NCBI GenBank assembly: GCA_030632885.1
Contig: DAOVTW010000003.1
Location: 1 to 64,000, forward strand
DNA length: 64,000 nt
Direction of reading: 5' to 3'
Origin: JAIOSM01 sp023143455
GTDB lineage: Bacteria; Desulfobacterota; Desulfobacteria; Desulfobacterales; Desulfobacteraceae
A program made the translations under genes and the position numbers. The notes under the pieces are model-generated. The model did no database searches. It saw only the letters and a list, made by a program, of their open reading frames with translations, and had not been told where the DNA came from. The stretch's first letter is position 1; each line of letters begins with the position of its first letter. Positions 25,661 through 36,216 of this stretch are shown one piece after another.

Positions 25661-27676
25661 ATGACTTTAATTGATAAAGACATGGACCAAACTTGTATAA
25701 ACACAATCAGAACACTTTCAATTGATGCAATCCAAAAAGCAAACTCAGGTCATCCCGGAGCACCTATGGGGCTTGCACCTGTGGCTCATGTCCTATGGAA
25801 ATACTTTCTGAAACATAATCCAAAAAACTCATCCTGGGTTGATAGAGATAGATTTGTACTCTCCGGCGGTCATGCTTCAATGCTCCTTTATAGCCTTCTC
25901 TTCCTTCATGGCTACGGCTTAACACTTGATGATATTAAAGATTTCAGACAATGGGGAAGCAAAACTCCGGGGCATCCTGAACTTGGACATACAAATGGTG
26001 TGGAAACCACCACCGGTCCGCTTGGACAGGGTGTTGCCAACAGCGTTGGTATGGCAATGGCAGAACGCCATCTTGCAGCAAGATTTAATAAGGACGGAAA
26101 GAATATCATTGATCATCACACCTATGTGATCTGCGGAGACGGAGATCTGATGGAAGGTGTTGCCATGGAAGCAGTGTCCCTGGCAGGTCATCTTGGGCTT
26201 GGCAAACTTATCTTAATTCATGATGATAATTCTATCACCATTGAGGGGAAAACAGACATTGCTTCCAGTGAAGATATAGAAACAAAATTTAAAAGCATGA
26301 ATTGGCACGTTCTTGTAGTTGAAGACGGCAATGACCTTGATGAAATCCATCAAGCTATTCAAAGTGCTAAAGATGAGACTAAAAAACCAACTCTTATTAA
26401 ATGTAAAACTGAAATTGCTTTTGGAAGCCCAAACAAACAAGGAACTTCAGATGCTCATGGCGCACCCCTTGGTGCTGATGAAATAAAACTTGTAAAAGAA
26501 AATTTTGGCTTCCCTATAAATAAAGATTTTTATGTTCCAGCTGAAGCCTTAGATGATTGCAGAAAATCATTAACTAAAGGTCAAGAAAAAGAAGATAAAT
26601 GGCAAACTGTTTATGATCAATATAAAAGTGAATTTCCTGAACTTACAGCAAGTTTTGTTGATGCTGTAAGCGGATTTTTAACCACAGGCTGGGATAAAGA
26701 TATAGCAACGCTTTCTCCTTCTGACGGCCCTATTGCAACTCGGGCTGCGTCAGGAAAAGTTTTAAATTCAATTGCCAAAAATCTGCCCACACTCATGGGC
26801 GGCTCAGCTGACTTGGCTCCTTCTAACAAAACATATCTTGATAATGAAGAAGTGTTCCAAAAAAATTCATACCACGGAAGAAATATTAGATTTGGTGTGC
26901 GGGAACATGCCATGGGATCTATTATGTCTGGCATGTTTCTCCATGGTGGAATCCGACCCTACGGTGGAACATTCCTTGTATTTGCGGACTACATGCGACC
27001 AGCAATTAGAGTTGCATCCTTGATGAAACTTCCGGTTATCTACGTTTTTACCCATGACAGTGTTGCCGTTGGAGAAGATGGACCAACACATCAGCCTGTA
27101 GAGCATGTTGCATCCCTTAGAGCAATCCCAGGGCTAAATGTTATCCGGCCTGCGGATTTCAATGAAACATCTCAAGCCTGGCAAATAGCTCTTAAATCTG
27201 TTGATGCACCGACAGCTCTTCTTTTAAGCCGCCAGAAACTTCCTGTACTTGACAAAATCCTCGATCAACCCAAGGGAAATGGCAATGTAATTGACGGGGC
27301 ATATGTAATAAAAGATTCTGACAAAGATCCTGATCTTATACTTATAGGCTCTGGCGCTGAACTTCATATCTGTATCAGCGCTGCTGAAACCCTTGAAAAT
27401 GAAGGGATTAGCACAAGGGTTGTAAGTATGCCTTCATGGGAACTTTTTTCCAAATCTCCTGAGGTTTATCAAGAAAGAATTCTTCCTGAAACAGTTACAA
27501 AACGTATTGCAGTTGAAGCAGGAATATCAATGGGCTGGGAGCGCTTTGTTGGCAATAAGGGAAAAATCATATCCATTGATAAATTTGGAGCTTCAGCTCC
27601 TGGTAACAAAGTTCTGGAAGAATATGGTTTCACTTCAGAAAATATTGTTAAAACAGCAAAAGAAATGTTTAAATAA
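25661..27676 (+). CDS. tkt: Transketolase
   Basis: This 671-residue protein is the standard length. ThDP-binding parts are clear: NSGHPGAPMGLAP near residue 28, the GHASMLLYSLL segment, GDGDLMEGVAMEA near 157 for the ThDP/metal motif, and the catalytic Glu in RFGVREHAMG near 411. It moves two-carbon units in the non-oxidative pentose phosphate pathway. A good AGGAG site lies 8 bases before the ATG. The 126-base gap that follows is AT-rich with no clear terminator. Confidence 0.97.
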   Translation: MTLIDKDMDQTCINTIRTLSIDAIQKANSGHPGAPMGLAPVAHVLWKYFLKHNPKNSSWVDRDRFVLSGGHASMLLYSLLFLHGYGLTLDDIKDFRQWGSKTPGHPELGHTNGVETTTGPLGQGVANSVGMAMAERHLAARFNKDGKNIIDHHTYVICGDGDLMEGVAMEAVSLAGHLGLGKLILIHDDNSITIEGKTDIASSEDIETKFKSMNWHVLVVEDGNDLDEIHQAIQSAKDETKKPTLIKCKTEIAFGSPNKQGTSDAHGAPLGADEIKLVKENFGFPINKDFYVPAEALDDCRKSLTKGQEKEDKWQTVYDQYKSEFPELTASFVDAVSGFLTTGWDKDIATLSPSDGPIATRAASGKVLNSIAKNLPTLMGGSADLAPSNKTYLDNEEVFQKNSYHGRNIRFGVREHAMGSIMSGMFLHGGIRPYGGTFLVFADYMRPAIRVASLMKLPVIYVFTHDSVAVGEDGPTHQPVEHVASLRAIPGLNVIRPADFNETSQAWQIALKSVDAPTALLLSRQKLPVLDKILDQPKGNGNVIDGAYVIKDSDKDPDLILIGSGAELHICISAAETLENEGISTRVVSMPSWELFSKSPEVYQERILPETVTKRIAVEAGISMGWERFVGNKGKIISIDKFGASAPGNKVLEEYGFTSENIVKTAKEMFK

Positions 27677-27802
27677 TACATAGACTTTTCTAAAACAATA
27701 ACTACTTTATCCTCAAGAAAATAATATTCTTATAATGAATATCATAAGATAGCTGTTTTTAAACAGGTGCCTTAGATTTAGAATTAATTAGTTAAAGTAA
27801 TA

Positions 27803-29077
27803 ATGAATAACGATATTGTAAAAGATAAATATTTTTTAAGAAATGCAACCAGTGTTTCCCTTGTAGAATTCATCTGGGGACTTGGTTTCCCAATCCTTTT
27901 AGAATCAACATTTCTTCAAATATTCTTAAAAACACTTGGGGCATCTGATTTTGTCATCGGACTTGTTCCATGTATCTTTATCACAGGAGTCTCCACGTTC
28001 CCACTTTTATCCAGTTATCTTACACGTAATCATAAGCATAAAAAAAGGATTGTTATAAATCTTCACATTTTATCATCTATTGCTATTATTTTCTTTGGGA
28101 TCTCCCTGTTTTTTGTAACAGCACCTTCATATATACTTATACTATTTTTCTTGTCATACATTGTGTTCTCACTGAGTATAGGACTTACATTGCCTGTCTG
28201 GCTCAACTTTCTTGTAAAAATCTTTTCGGAAAATAAAAGTGTTTCAGGATTTGGTATCATGATGGGCGCTCAAGGCATTGCAAAACTTATAAGCAGTTTC
28301 ATAATCTTAAAAACTATTGAAAAATTTGGATTTTCAACTTTGAGTGCTGCATATATATTTTTAATTGCAGGCCTGCTGTTTTTAATAGGTTCATTCTGTT
28401 TTCTTTCTACTAAAGAAATTTCAGATGACAGAAAAATTTTTAAAAACAGTGAGTCATTCTCCAGGCATACAAAGAATACAATCAAAGAAATTTTAAAAAA
28501 CAAAAATTTTTTAAAATACCTTATAGGAGATTTGGATAATTATGTGGTTATTACAACAATTTCCTTTTATGCTGTTTATGCAACTGAGTTTTTCAGCATA
28601 AAAGCCTCAACAGCAGCGGGACTTTTTGTAGGCTTTTACTATGCAGGTTCCATCGTTGCAAACCTTTTACTTGGTCCCTTTGATTTTATAGAATTCATGG
28701 ATTTGAAAAAAAAATTTATCAGCACAAAAATTCTTACAATTGCAGGACTTTTACTACTTATCTTTATGCCAACATTGACAGGTTTTTTCGTGGCAAGTTG
28801 CTTATTTGGTTTTTGCAGGGGAACAAGAAGTATAATTTTTTCACCGGCTGTAAAAATGTTCTCAAACAAAGAAGATTCCACAGGGTATTTTGCCATAGCT
28901 CCACTTCTTACAATAATTTTTGGCTCAGGGCTTCCGGTTTTTTATGGAACTATGCTGGATATGTTTGGAGGTATGCAGGAAAACGCATATAAAATAATGT
29001 TCGGTATGTCCATTTTCCTTACTCTAATAATTTTTTACTTTGCATTAATTACAGACTTTAAAAATAATTCTGACTAA
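27803..29077 (+). CDS. MFS-type permease
   Basis: This 424-residue polytopic membrane protein has about 12 hydrophobic segments and the usual break in the middle, around residues 205-230, with a charged cytosolic loop. A basic loop, SYLTRNHKHKKR, follows the second helix. The substrate is unknown. It precedes an RND efflux pair by 15 bases, so it may be part of an export operon. The resemblance to uncharacterised MFS proteins is from topology; no specific transporter motif is decisive. Confidence 0.75.
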   Translation: MNNDIVKDKYFLRNATSVSLVEFIWGLGFPILLESTFLQIFLKTLGASDFVIGLVPCIFITGVSTFPLLSSYLTRNHKHKKRIVINLHILSSIAIIFFGISLFFVTAPSYILILFFLSYIVFSLSIGLTLPVWLNFLVKIFSENKSVSGFGIMMGAQGIAKLISSFIILKTIEKFGFSTLSAAYIFLIAGLLFLIGSFCFLSTKEISDDRKIFKNSESFSRHTKNTIKEILKNKNFLKYLIGDLDNYVVITTISFYAVYATEFFSIKASTAAGLFVGFYYAGSIVANLLLGPFDFIEFMDLKKKFISTKILTIAGLLLLIFMPTLTGFFVASCLFGFCRGTRSIIFSPAVKMFSNKEDSTGYFAIAPLLTIIFGSGLPVFYGTMLDMFGGMQENAYKIMFGMSIFLTLIIFYFALITDFKNNSD

Positions 29078-29092
29078 ATAGGAGCATATGAA

Positions 29093-30211
29093 ATGCAACT
29101 TAACAACAAAAAGAAAAAGATAATAATTATCTCAACAATTTTTATCGTTCTGATAGGTATAATGTTATTGCTTGGGTTTTTTGTAAGTTCAAAAGCACAA
29201 GCTCTCAAAGAACAAGAGACCAATACTTCTCAAATAAAAAAAGCATTAACAAATGTTATAACAATGGAAATTGTTCCATCTCCTGTACAGGAAGTCATCA
29301 ACTTGCCTGGACGTGCAAAACCATGGAAATCTCTTACCATTGTTGCAGAAGTCCAAGGCAAAATTATCAAAAAAGAAATAATTGAAGGCACACAAGTAAA
29401 AATTGGAGATATCCTTGCAGTAATTGACAAGAGAGATTATGAAAATTCATACGATTCTGCTGTTGCATCTTTTGAGACTGCAATGTCTTCAAAAAAACGA
29501 CTTGAAGCGCTTAAAAAAAAGAAGTTTATTACGCAATCCGAGCTTGATGATGTAACAGCAAAAGTTAAACAGGCAAAAGCTTTAAGGGACAATGCAAAAC
29601 TAAACCTTGAGCGCTGCACAATCTTATCTCCTATGGATGGCATTGTTGATAAGATCTTTATAGAAAACGGAACTTTTCTAAGCTCTGGCGACCCTGTTAT
29701 GAATATTTTACAAATAGACAAGGTAAAAATAGAAGTTGGCATTCCTGAATCTGATGTCGATGTTGTCAAAGAAATTGATGATTTTGATATTACAATTGAT
29801 GCCCTTGAAAACAGGCAGTTTAAAGGAAAACGGTATTATCTTTACAATACTACTGACAGCTTTGCACGTCTTTATAACCTTGAAATAAGTGTAGAAAACT
29901 ATGATAAAAAAATTCTGCCGGATATGTTTGCAAGGGTTAAAATAATTAAACATTATATTGAGGACGGACTTTCAGTTCCAATGTACGCACTTGTCAATAA
30001 AAATGGAGTAGATGGCGTATATGTTGTTGAGAATAATGTTGCAAATTTTAGGAAAGTTGAAAAAGGTTTTCTTGACAAATGGAGAATCCAGATTGCAAAA
30101 GGATTAGAACCTAATGATAAAGTAGTTGTTATGGGGCAACGCCTAATATCTGATAAAGAACAGGTCAATATTACTAAAAACATTAAAAGCATGGAAGAGC
30201 TGTCCCAATGA
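29093..30211 (+). CDS. RND efflux periplasmic adaptor (membrane fusion protein)
   Basis: The 372-residue protein has an N-terminal membrane anchor (about residues 9-31). A HlyD/AcrA-type lipoyl half-domain follows (GRAKPWKSLTIVAEVQGKI), then a helical hairpin near 115-160, a second lipoyl half (ERCTILSPMDGIVDKI) and a beta-barrel. It bridges the inner membrane pump to an outer membrane channel. No TolC-like gene is adjacent, so the channel must be elsewhere. Its stop shares an ATGA overlap with the pump gene, which shows tight coupling. Confidence 0.93.
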   Translation: MQLNNKKKKIIIISTIFIVLIGIMLLLGFFVSSKAQALKEQETNTSQIKKALTNVITMEIVPSPVQEVINLPGRAKPWKSLTIVAEVQGKIIKKEIIEGTQVKIGDILAVIDKRDYENSYDSAVASFETAMSSKKRLEALKKKKFITQSELDDVTAKVKQAKALRDNAKLNLERCTILSPMDGIVDKIFIENGTFLSSGDPVMNILQIDKVKIEVGIPESDVDVVKEIDDFDITIDALENRQFKGKRYYLYNTTDSFARLYNLEISVENYDKKILPDMFARVKIIKHYIEDGLSVPMYALVNKNGVDGVYVVENNVANFRKVEKGFLDKWRIQIAKGLEPNDKVVVMGQRLISDKEQVNITKNIKSMEELSQ

Positions 30212-33200
30212 TAATTTCAGACAACGCTATTAAAAATCGCATCAGCGTTGTGGTGCTTGCCTTGATTATTTTTTTGACAGGAACTTATTGTTATATAGCT
30301 TTACCAAGAGAAAGTTCTCCTGATATTACAATCCCCTTTATTTTTGTCAAAACTGACTATAGAGGTGTTTCCGGCACTGATATTGAAAATAGCATAACAA
30401 TAAAAATTGAAAAAAAACTTAAAGGGCTTGATAATGTTAAGAAAATCACATCCGTGAGCTCTGAAGGCCTTTCCCAGATTAATATTGAATTCATACCAGG
30501 CACAGATATTGACGAAGTATTACCCAAGGTTAAAGATAAAGTAGATGAAGCCAAACAGGACCTCCCAAATGACCTTGATAGTGAGCCATCTGTTTATGAA
30601 GTAAATTTCTCTGATATGCCAATAGTAATATATACTTTGTCAGGAGATTGTGGCCCACGAGTTTTAAAAAAAATAGCCGACGACCTGTCTGATGATATTG
30701 AAGCCGTCCCTGGTGTACTTGAAGCTGAAGTTACCGGGGGTATAGAAAGAGAGATCAGAGTTGAAGTTGATATTGACAAACTTGCTTATTTCAGAATCCC
30801 GATACTTGCTCTTCAAGATGCAATCTCAAGTGAGAACCAGAATACCTCGGGCGGAGCAATCACTCTGGGGCATGGACGTTATCTCATGCGGGTTCCAGGT
30901 GAATTTGATTCTCCCGAAGAGATACTCCACCTTATTGTGGCAACTCATAATGGAACTCCTGTATATTTAAAAGATGTTGCAAAAGTTATTGACGGAAACA
31001 AGGATGCCACAAGCAAATCCAGGCTCAACGGCATAGATTCAGTCAATATCTCAGTTAAAAAACGAGTCGGTGAGAATATTATCAAAGTTGCTGCAAAGGT
31101 TGATTTAGTTGTAAAAGAGGCTCAAAAAACATTCCCAAAGAATACAAAAACAACCAAATTAATGAACGAAACAAAACAAATAAGGCTAATGGTAGAAGAC
31201 CTTGAAAATAATATCATTACAGGTCTTATTCTGGTTGTTCTTGTACTATTTCTGTCTTTAGGTGTAAGAAATGCCTTTCTTGTAGGACTTGCAATCCCTT
31301 TTTCAATGCTTCTATCTTTTACAGGATTATATGCCCTGGGTATTACCTTGAATATGGTTGTACTCTTTTCACTCACCCTAGCTCTTGGTATGCTTGTTGA
31401 TAATGCCATTGTTATTGTCGAAAATATCTATCGGTATATCCAACAGGGTGTTCCAAAAATTGATGCTGCCATGAAAGCTACAAGTGAAGTTGCATGGCCT
31501 GTAATTGGATCCACGCTCACAACCATAGCAGCGTTCTCCCCTTTAATTTTCTGGCCAGGTATCATGGGAGAATTTATGAAATACCTCCCAATGACACTGA
31601 TCATAACGCTCTCATCAAGTTTATTTGTGGCTTTAGTTATAAACCCGGCACTTTGCGCTATTTTTATGAAAGCAAAAAATGTGGATGGGGTTGATCCCAA
31701 AGAACTTGCTGAAAAAATTGCAACTCAAGGCGAAGAACCAATAAAAATAGAAGGGTTTTTACTAATCTGGTATGAAAAAATAATGAAGACAGTTCTGGAC
31801 AATAAACTTACAACACTGTTTTCAGCTTTTGCCATTCTTGTTATACTCTTTCAAATCTGGCTTTTACGCATTGGTATTGAAAAACCCATTGAATTTTTTC
31901 CCAAAATAGACCCTACATCTGTTTATGTTAATATTGACCCCCCTGAAGGAACTGACCTTGAATATATTGACTCAATAGTTCGTCAAACAGAGATTGCTTT
32001 ATCAAGTTTTACAACAACAGTCTCTGATAATTCAGTTAAACTTTATAAAAAAGCCCTGACTCTTCAAAAGCATGAAAATTCTGATGGGGAAACCTTTATG
32101 GCCCCAACAGATATAAATAACATAGAACACCTGTACACCAAAGCTGTGCAAAATTCAGGGGGAGGGTTTTCGTTTGGCTCAAGCCTACCAAATCATATTG
32201 GAATACAATTTATAGATTTTGAAGACCGAATTACATCTTCAAATGATGATTTAAATAAATTAAGAGAGCGGATAAAAAACATAACAGGTGCTAAAATTAC
32301 TGTTGAAGAGCAGGAAGAAGGTCCTCCAACAGGACCTCCCATAAACATAGAAATATCCGGAGATAATTTTGATATCCTAGGAAAAATTGCAGAAACAATT
32401 AAAGAAACTCTTTCAAGAATCCCCCATGTCAAAGATATAAGAGATGATTATGTTAAAGGTCTGCCCAGTATTAAAGTTAATATCGACAGGCAAAGAGCCT
32501 CTCTATTCAAACTTACAACAAGCGCCATAGGCTTTGCCATTAAAACAGCATATAACGGACTTGATGTTTCAACTTATTATGAGGGCGATGAAGAATATGA
32601 TATTGTTGTCAAACTCTCAAAAGAGGACAGAAATGTTGTGGACATCCTTCATAAACTCATGATACCGACTCCCACAGGAGAAATAATACCGTTGACTACT
32701 ATTGCAAATATTGAATATAGCGGATCCATTGGTGATATTGTACGAATAAATCACAGCCGCGTTGTAACTGTAACTGCGAGTGTTGATGAAACTAAAGTGC
32801 CTGGTGCTGTTGTAAGAGCAAAAGCAGAGCCCCTGTTGACCAAGCTTGATTTACCTCCTGGATACAAAGTAAAGTTCACTGGAGAAGATGAATCCCAAAA
32901 AGAGTCCCAGGATTTCCTAAGCAAAGCCTTTGCCCTTGCTTTGTTATTTATTTTTCTCATACTTGTAACGCTTTTTAACTCAGTCACACAACCAATTATT
33001 ATTCTAACTTCAGTTATTCTCTCTCTTGGTGGCGCATTCCTGGGACTTTTTGTACTTAAACTTCCCTTTGGTATAATCATGACCGGAGTTGGGGTAATTT
33101 CTCTTGCAGGCGTTGTTGTTAACAATGCAATTGTATTGATTGATTATATCAATAAACTAAGAGCCCGGGGAATGGCGCTTACAAAAGCTGTTATTTCAGG

Positions 33201-33444
33201 TGGTGCTACACGATTAAGACCTGTCATGCTTACTGCAATAACAACTATTTTAGGTCTTTTACCCATGGTTACAGGAATAAGTTATGATTTTCATGTTATG
33301 GCCTTATCCCTGACAAGTGAATCAACTCTATGGTGGAAATCCATGGCAATTGTTGTAATCTTCGGACTTATGGTTTCAACAATTCTAACATTGATTGTGG
33401 TTCCTGCACTCTATACCCTGATTGAAACATCAAAAAAGATTTAG
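30208..33444 (+). CDS. RND family efflux transporter inner-membrane pump
   Basis: This 1078-residue protein has the AcrB-like duplicated arrangement: an N-terminal transmembrane helix, a large periplasmic loop, TM2-6, then the same again. The helix-4 charged motif reads GMLVDNAIVIVENIYR near residue 395, with Asp-Asn in place of the Asp-Asp of AcrB. This Asp-Asn form is common in more distant RND groups. It exports drugs or lipophilic compounds using proton or sodium flux; the substrate is unknown. Its last 4 bases overlap the convergent DUF1178 gene. Confidence 0.94.
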   Translation: MIISDNAIKNRISVVVLALIIFLTGTYCYIALPRESSPDITIPFIFVKTDYRGVSGTDIENSITIKIEKKLKGLDNVKKITSVSSEGLSQINIEFIPGTDIDEVLPKVKDKVDEAKQDLPNDLDSEPSVYEVNFSDMPIVIYTLSGDCGPRVLKKIADDLSDDIEAVPGVLEAEVTGGIEREIRVEVDIDKLAYFRIPILALQDAISSENQNTSGGAITLGHGRYLMRVPGEFDSPEEILHLIVATHNGTPVYLKDVAKVIDGNKDATSKSRLNGIDSVNISVKKRVGENIIKVAAKVDLVVKEAQKTFPKNTKTTKLMNETKQIRLMVEDLENNIITGLILVVLVLFLSLGVRNAFLVGLAIPFSMLLSFTGLYALGITLNMVVLFSLTLALGMLVDNAIVIVENIYRYIQQGVPKIDAAMKATSEVAWPVIGSTLTTIAAFSPLIFWPGIMGEFMKYLPMTLIITLSSSLFVALVINPALCAIFMKAKNVDGVDPKELAEKIATQGEEPIKIEGFLLIWYEKIMKTVLDNKLTTLFSAFAILVILFQIWLLRIGIEKPIEFFPKIDPTSVYVNIDPPEGTDLEYIDSIVRQTEIALSSFTTTVSDNSVKLYKKALTLQKHENSDGETFMAPTDINNIEHLYTKAVQNSGGGFSFGSSLPNHIGIQFIDFEDRITSSNDDLNKLRERIKNITGAKITVEEQEEGPPTGPPINIEISGDNFDILGKIAETIKETLSRIPHVKDIRDDYVKGLPSIKVNIDRQRASLFKLTTSAIGFAIKTAYNGLDVSTYYEGDEEYDIVVKLSKEDRNVVDILHKLMIPTPTGEIIPLTTIANIEYSGSIGDIVRINHSRVVTVTASVDETKVPGAVVRAKAEPLLTKLDLPPGYKVKFTGEDESQKESQDFLSKAFALALLFIFLILVTLFNSVTQPIIILTSVILSLGGAFLGLFVLKLPFGIIMTGVGVISLAGVVVNNAIVLIDYINKLRARGMALTKAVISGGATRLRPVMLTAITTILGLLPMVTGISYDFHVMALSLTSESTLWWKSMAIVVIFGLMVSTILTLIVVPALYTLIETSKKI

Positions 33445-33887
33445 TTCATATCTTCTTTTGAATTTTTATGGAGGGGTAATTTAATTGTTGGGATGCCTTC
33501 TTTTTCAAGCAGTTTATCTTCATCTTTTGTTGTTGTTCCCCTGATACTTCTTGCTTCAGAAGTACCATAATGCATTTTTAAAGCTTCTTCTGTAAACTTT
33601 GATCCAACATTCTCAAAATTATTTTCAACAAACTCAGAAATCTTTTTTCCAAATTCTTCAATAGCTTTCATATCAATTTGAGGTTCTTTGCCAGGCAAAG
33701 CTACTCTGTTTGACATATTCGATTTTGTTCTCACAGCTACTGCTGATAATTTTTGAATGACTATATTTGTCTCACAAACAGGACAAGTCAATATGCCTTG
33801 TTCCTGCTGATTGTCCATGTCTTCTCTATTATCAAACCAGCCTTCAAAGGTATGACCATTTATACACTCAAGATCGAATATAATCAT
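33441..33887 (-). CDS. DUF1178 family protein
   Basis: This 148-residue protein has the DUF1178 opening (IIFDLECINGHTFEGWF) and a CPVC pair near residue 35. With the upstream Cys this makes a possible zinc-ribbon-like site. Most of the middle is acidic and Lys-rich. The function is unknown, though the family is widespread in proteobacteria. It is convergent with the RND pump, overlapping by 4 bases, and is not obviously in an operon with the FapA-like gene, which is 158 bases away on the same strand. Confidence 0.85.
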   Translation of the reverse strand: MIIFDLECINGHTFEGWFDNREDMDNQQEQGILTCPVCETNIVIQKLSAVAVRTKSNMSNRVALPGKEPQIDMKAIEEFGKKISEFVENNFENVGSKFTEEALKMHYGTSEARSIRGTTTKDEDKLLEKEGIPTIKLPLHKNSKEDMN

Positions 33888-33981
33888 ATTATTTTGCCTA
33901 TACCTGCTTTATACATTTTTTTATGCCTTTTATCTGGTAAAATAATTATTTAATTAACCAGTCCAAATACAACCTACGTAC

Positions 33982-34016
33982 TTTATTACAAATTTTTCAT
34001 CCTGGCAATTTGTTTT
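33982..34016 (-). repeat. 35-bp direct repeat, downstream copy (duplicate of a gene 3' end)
   Basis: This stretch matches 36217-36251 at 33 of 35 positions in the same orientation. Read on the minus strand it encodes KQIARMKNL and a stop, nearly the same as the KQIAKIKNL ending of the B12-binding radical SAM protein. It lies 30 bases past the FapA-like gene stop. A 7-bp inverted repeat (ACAAATT/AATTTGT) is inside it. Confidence 0.75.
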
Positions 34017-34045
34017 ATATCCTTTAAAATATTATATAATCAAAA

Positions 34046-36205
34046 TCAGCTAAAATAGCCTTCAACCAAAATTTTAGTTTCGTTCTTAAGGGAATTTCTA
34101 ACCTCCATAAGCTTAACACCATACATTGTTTCCTCAACAACCATTTGGGCTACTTGCCCCTTGATTATAGTACCTTTAGCAATTTGACCTTTCACTTTTA
34201 TCACTGAATTTATAGGATTAAAAGAAGCCTCTTGCTTTGAAAGTAACAACTCTTTTCCAGCAGAAAGCCTTTCAATTTCATCTTCTATTTTTTTAATTTC
34301 AGGACTATTGTTTTCAATTTCCTTTTCAATTTGACTCGCTCTGGTTTCATGGTCATGGTTCATCTTTTTAGTCACCTCAACTGTTGCCTTAAGCATGCCT
34401 GATTCTATATTAAACACTTCCTCAACATGAGCTTTTTGATGCTTAAGTTCTTTTAACTTATTTCCTTTCTCTTCAATCATCTTATCTATTTTTAAAGTTT
34501 TAGGATCAGATTTTTTACCAATTTGCAAGACAGATGGATTGGCTTCATTAAAACCAACACTTCTCAAAATAATTCCATCAACAGCAATAATCTCTGAAGA
34601 TATTATTTCAGAATTAGGGGCTATTAATTCTTTCCCTGTTTCTAATTTTGTATTTTGAATATTTTTTCTGACAATAATATCACCATCAGCAAAAATATTT
34701 GTTTGGTGAACCGTTTCAGAACCTGTGTTTTCAATTATTCCGATACTACCTTTTACTTCAATATCACCTGTTGCATATATGTTCCCAAGGGCATCTCCTT
34801 GTAATATTAAATCATGGCAGAATAGCACTGCTTCTTTGCCTATTATGCCCTTTATCTCCAAATTCATGGCTTTATAGGTATCTCCAGTTTCAGATTCAAT
34901 GTTTTCAGAAATAATATGGGTTTGAGATTCTTCAGGAAGCGGCGAAACAATAATAGCTTTTCCATTGTGAAGCAATGGGATGCCATCTATATCAGCAGTA
35001 AAAACTAAGTCATCCAATCTTACGCCTTTCCAACTATTAACAGGACATATTTTAATGTCAGCAGGCTCAATGGATTGCCCCCAGACATCTTTACCTGGTT
35101 TTCCTTTTTTTCCAGGAATTATTTTAGCTAAAACATCACCTTTCTTAACTAAAGGGATTTCTTCATTTTTTACTTGTTCATCTGGCAAAACAAAATTTGT
35201 GTCAAATAAAAACTCAATTGATTCATCTTCACCTTCAACCGGAGGATAACCTTTTGCTATTACAATTTCTTCCTCTGCTTTCTTGTTAAATAGAAAATCC
35301 TCAATTGTTTTGTCATCAACAATTCCAAATTTAATACCGATCTGCTTTAGCCAACTGAAAAAATCATACCATTTTATTTCTTCGGGCAGATCCTTAATCT
35401 TTGAAACATATGCTTCTAATCCGGTTTTTGGGACCCTGTATTTAAACAATTCACCAAGTTTGTTACTTAATCTAATTTCAGTATTATATGTTGCTAACGC
35501 TTTTTCTAAATTCAGTCTTCTTTTCTCAAATTGTTTTTGCTCTTTTAAAATACTTATTGTGTCATCAGTTGACAACCCCGATGATTCCTCCAGAATTTCA
35601 TGTAGATGTCTTCTTTTTTCCCCAAGCAGCAGCTCTCCCTGCTGTGCTGTTAACGCCTCATTTAATTGATCTAAAGAGATCAATTCTCTTTTTAAAGCGA
35701 TAACTCCAAATCTTTTATTTATGGCTTTTTTTTCAGCTTGAGAGGAACCAAGGTCATCTAACGCCTGGGCAAGCATATCGTCTTTGATTCTATCTTGTAC
35801 AATTAATATGGCTGTACAGTTTCCCAAAGTAATCTGCTCTTTTTTAAGCAAACTCTCACTTATTTCTTTAGTTTGCTCTGTTCTTGAATAACAATCTTTT
35901 TGGAAATCCAATGCATCATTTATCGCTTCTCTTGTTGCAAAATCATTTGCAATCGCCAATTGACCGAATTCAATATCAAGTTCCTGGGTATCTAAATATT
36001 TTTTAAAAGCCAATAGAAAATCAATTTTTTTCTGAGAAAAGGTGTTCCCTTCCTTGAAAAAGTCTATAACAGAATAGGTCGGATCTTGTTCAACACGGTC
36101 TTTAAGCGTGGCTAAGATACTTTCCTCTTGTTGCGAACTGATAAGCATACATTTGACTGCCAACCGCACAACACTCTGATTAGAATTTTCACTGCTGATT
36201 GTCAT
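34046..36205 (-). CDS. DUF342/FapA-type beta-helix protein
   Basis: The 719-residue cytoplasmic protein begins with helical segments like those N-terminal to secretion ATPases (ALIANDF-type repeats near 80-190). The DUF342/FapA region follows, about 270-720: GKKGKPGKDVWG near 365, a parallel beta-helix built of short Gly/Asp-rich turns, and a coiled coil near 590-660. FapA-like proteins are linked to polymer, sporulation or membrane-associated functions; the role here is unknown. It is paralogous to the FapA parts at 54.9-60.2 kb but lacks a receiver domain. A 35-bp direct repeat flanks the gene. No clear ribosome site is present. Confidence 0.85.
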   Translation of the reverse strand: MTISSENSNQSVVRLAVKCMLISSQQEESILATLKDRVEQDPTYSVIDFFKEGNTFSQKKIDFLLAFKKYLDTQELDIEFGQLAIANDFATREAINDALDFQKDCYSRTEQTKEISESLLKKEQITLGNCTAILIVQDRIKDDMLAQALDDLGSSQAEKKAINKRFGVIALKRELISLDQLNEALTAQQGELLLGEKRRHLHEILEESSGLSTDDTISILKEQKQFEKRRLNLEKALATYNTEIRLSNKLGELFKYRVPKTGLEAYVSKIKDLPEEIKWYDFFSWLKQIGIKFGIVDDKTIEDFLFNKKAEEEIVIAKGYPPVEGEDESIEFLFDTNFVLPDEQVKNEEIPLVKKGDVLAKIIPGKKGKPGKDVWGQSIEPADIKICPVNSWKGVRLDDLVFTADIDGIPLLHNGKAIIVSPLPEESQTHIISENIESETGDTYKAMNLEIKGIIGKEAVLFCHDLILQGDALGNIYATGDIEVKGSIGIIENTGSETVHQTNIFADGDIIVRKNIQNTKLETGKELIAPNSEIISSEIIAVDGIILRSVGFNEANPSVLQIGKKSDPKTLKIDKMIEEKGNKLKELKHQKAHVEEVFNIESGMLKATVEVTKKMNHDHETRASQIEKEIENNSPEIKKIEDEIERLSAGKELLLSKQEASFNPINSVIKVKGQIAKGTIIKGQVAQMVVEETMYGVKLMEVRNSLKNETKILVEGYFS

Positions 36206-36216
36206 ATCTTGTATAT

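Noticed and set aside
34046..36205. Composite transposon carrying the FapA-like gene
   Set aside because: There is no transposase or terminal inverted repeat; only a 35-bp direct duplication of a gene end is seen.
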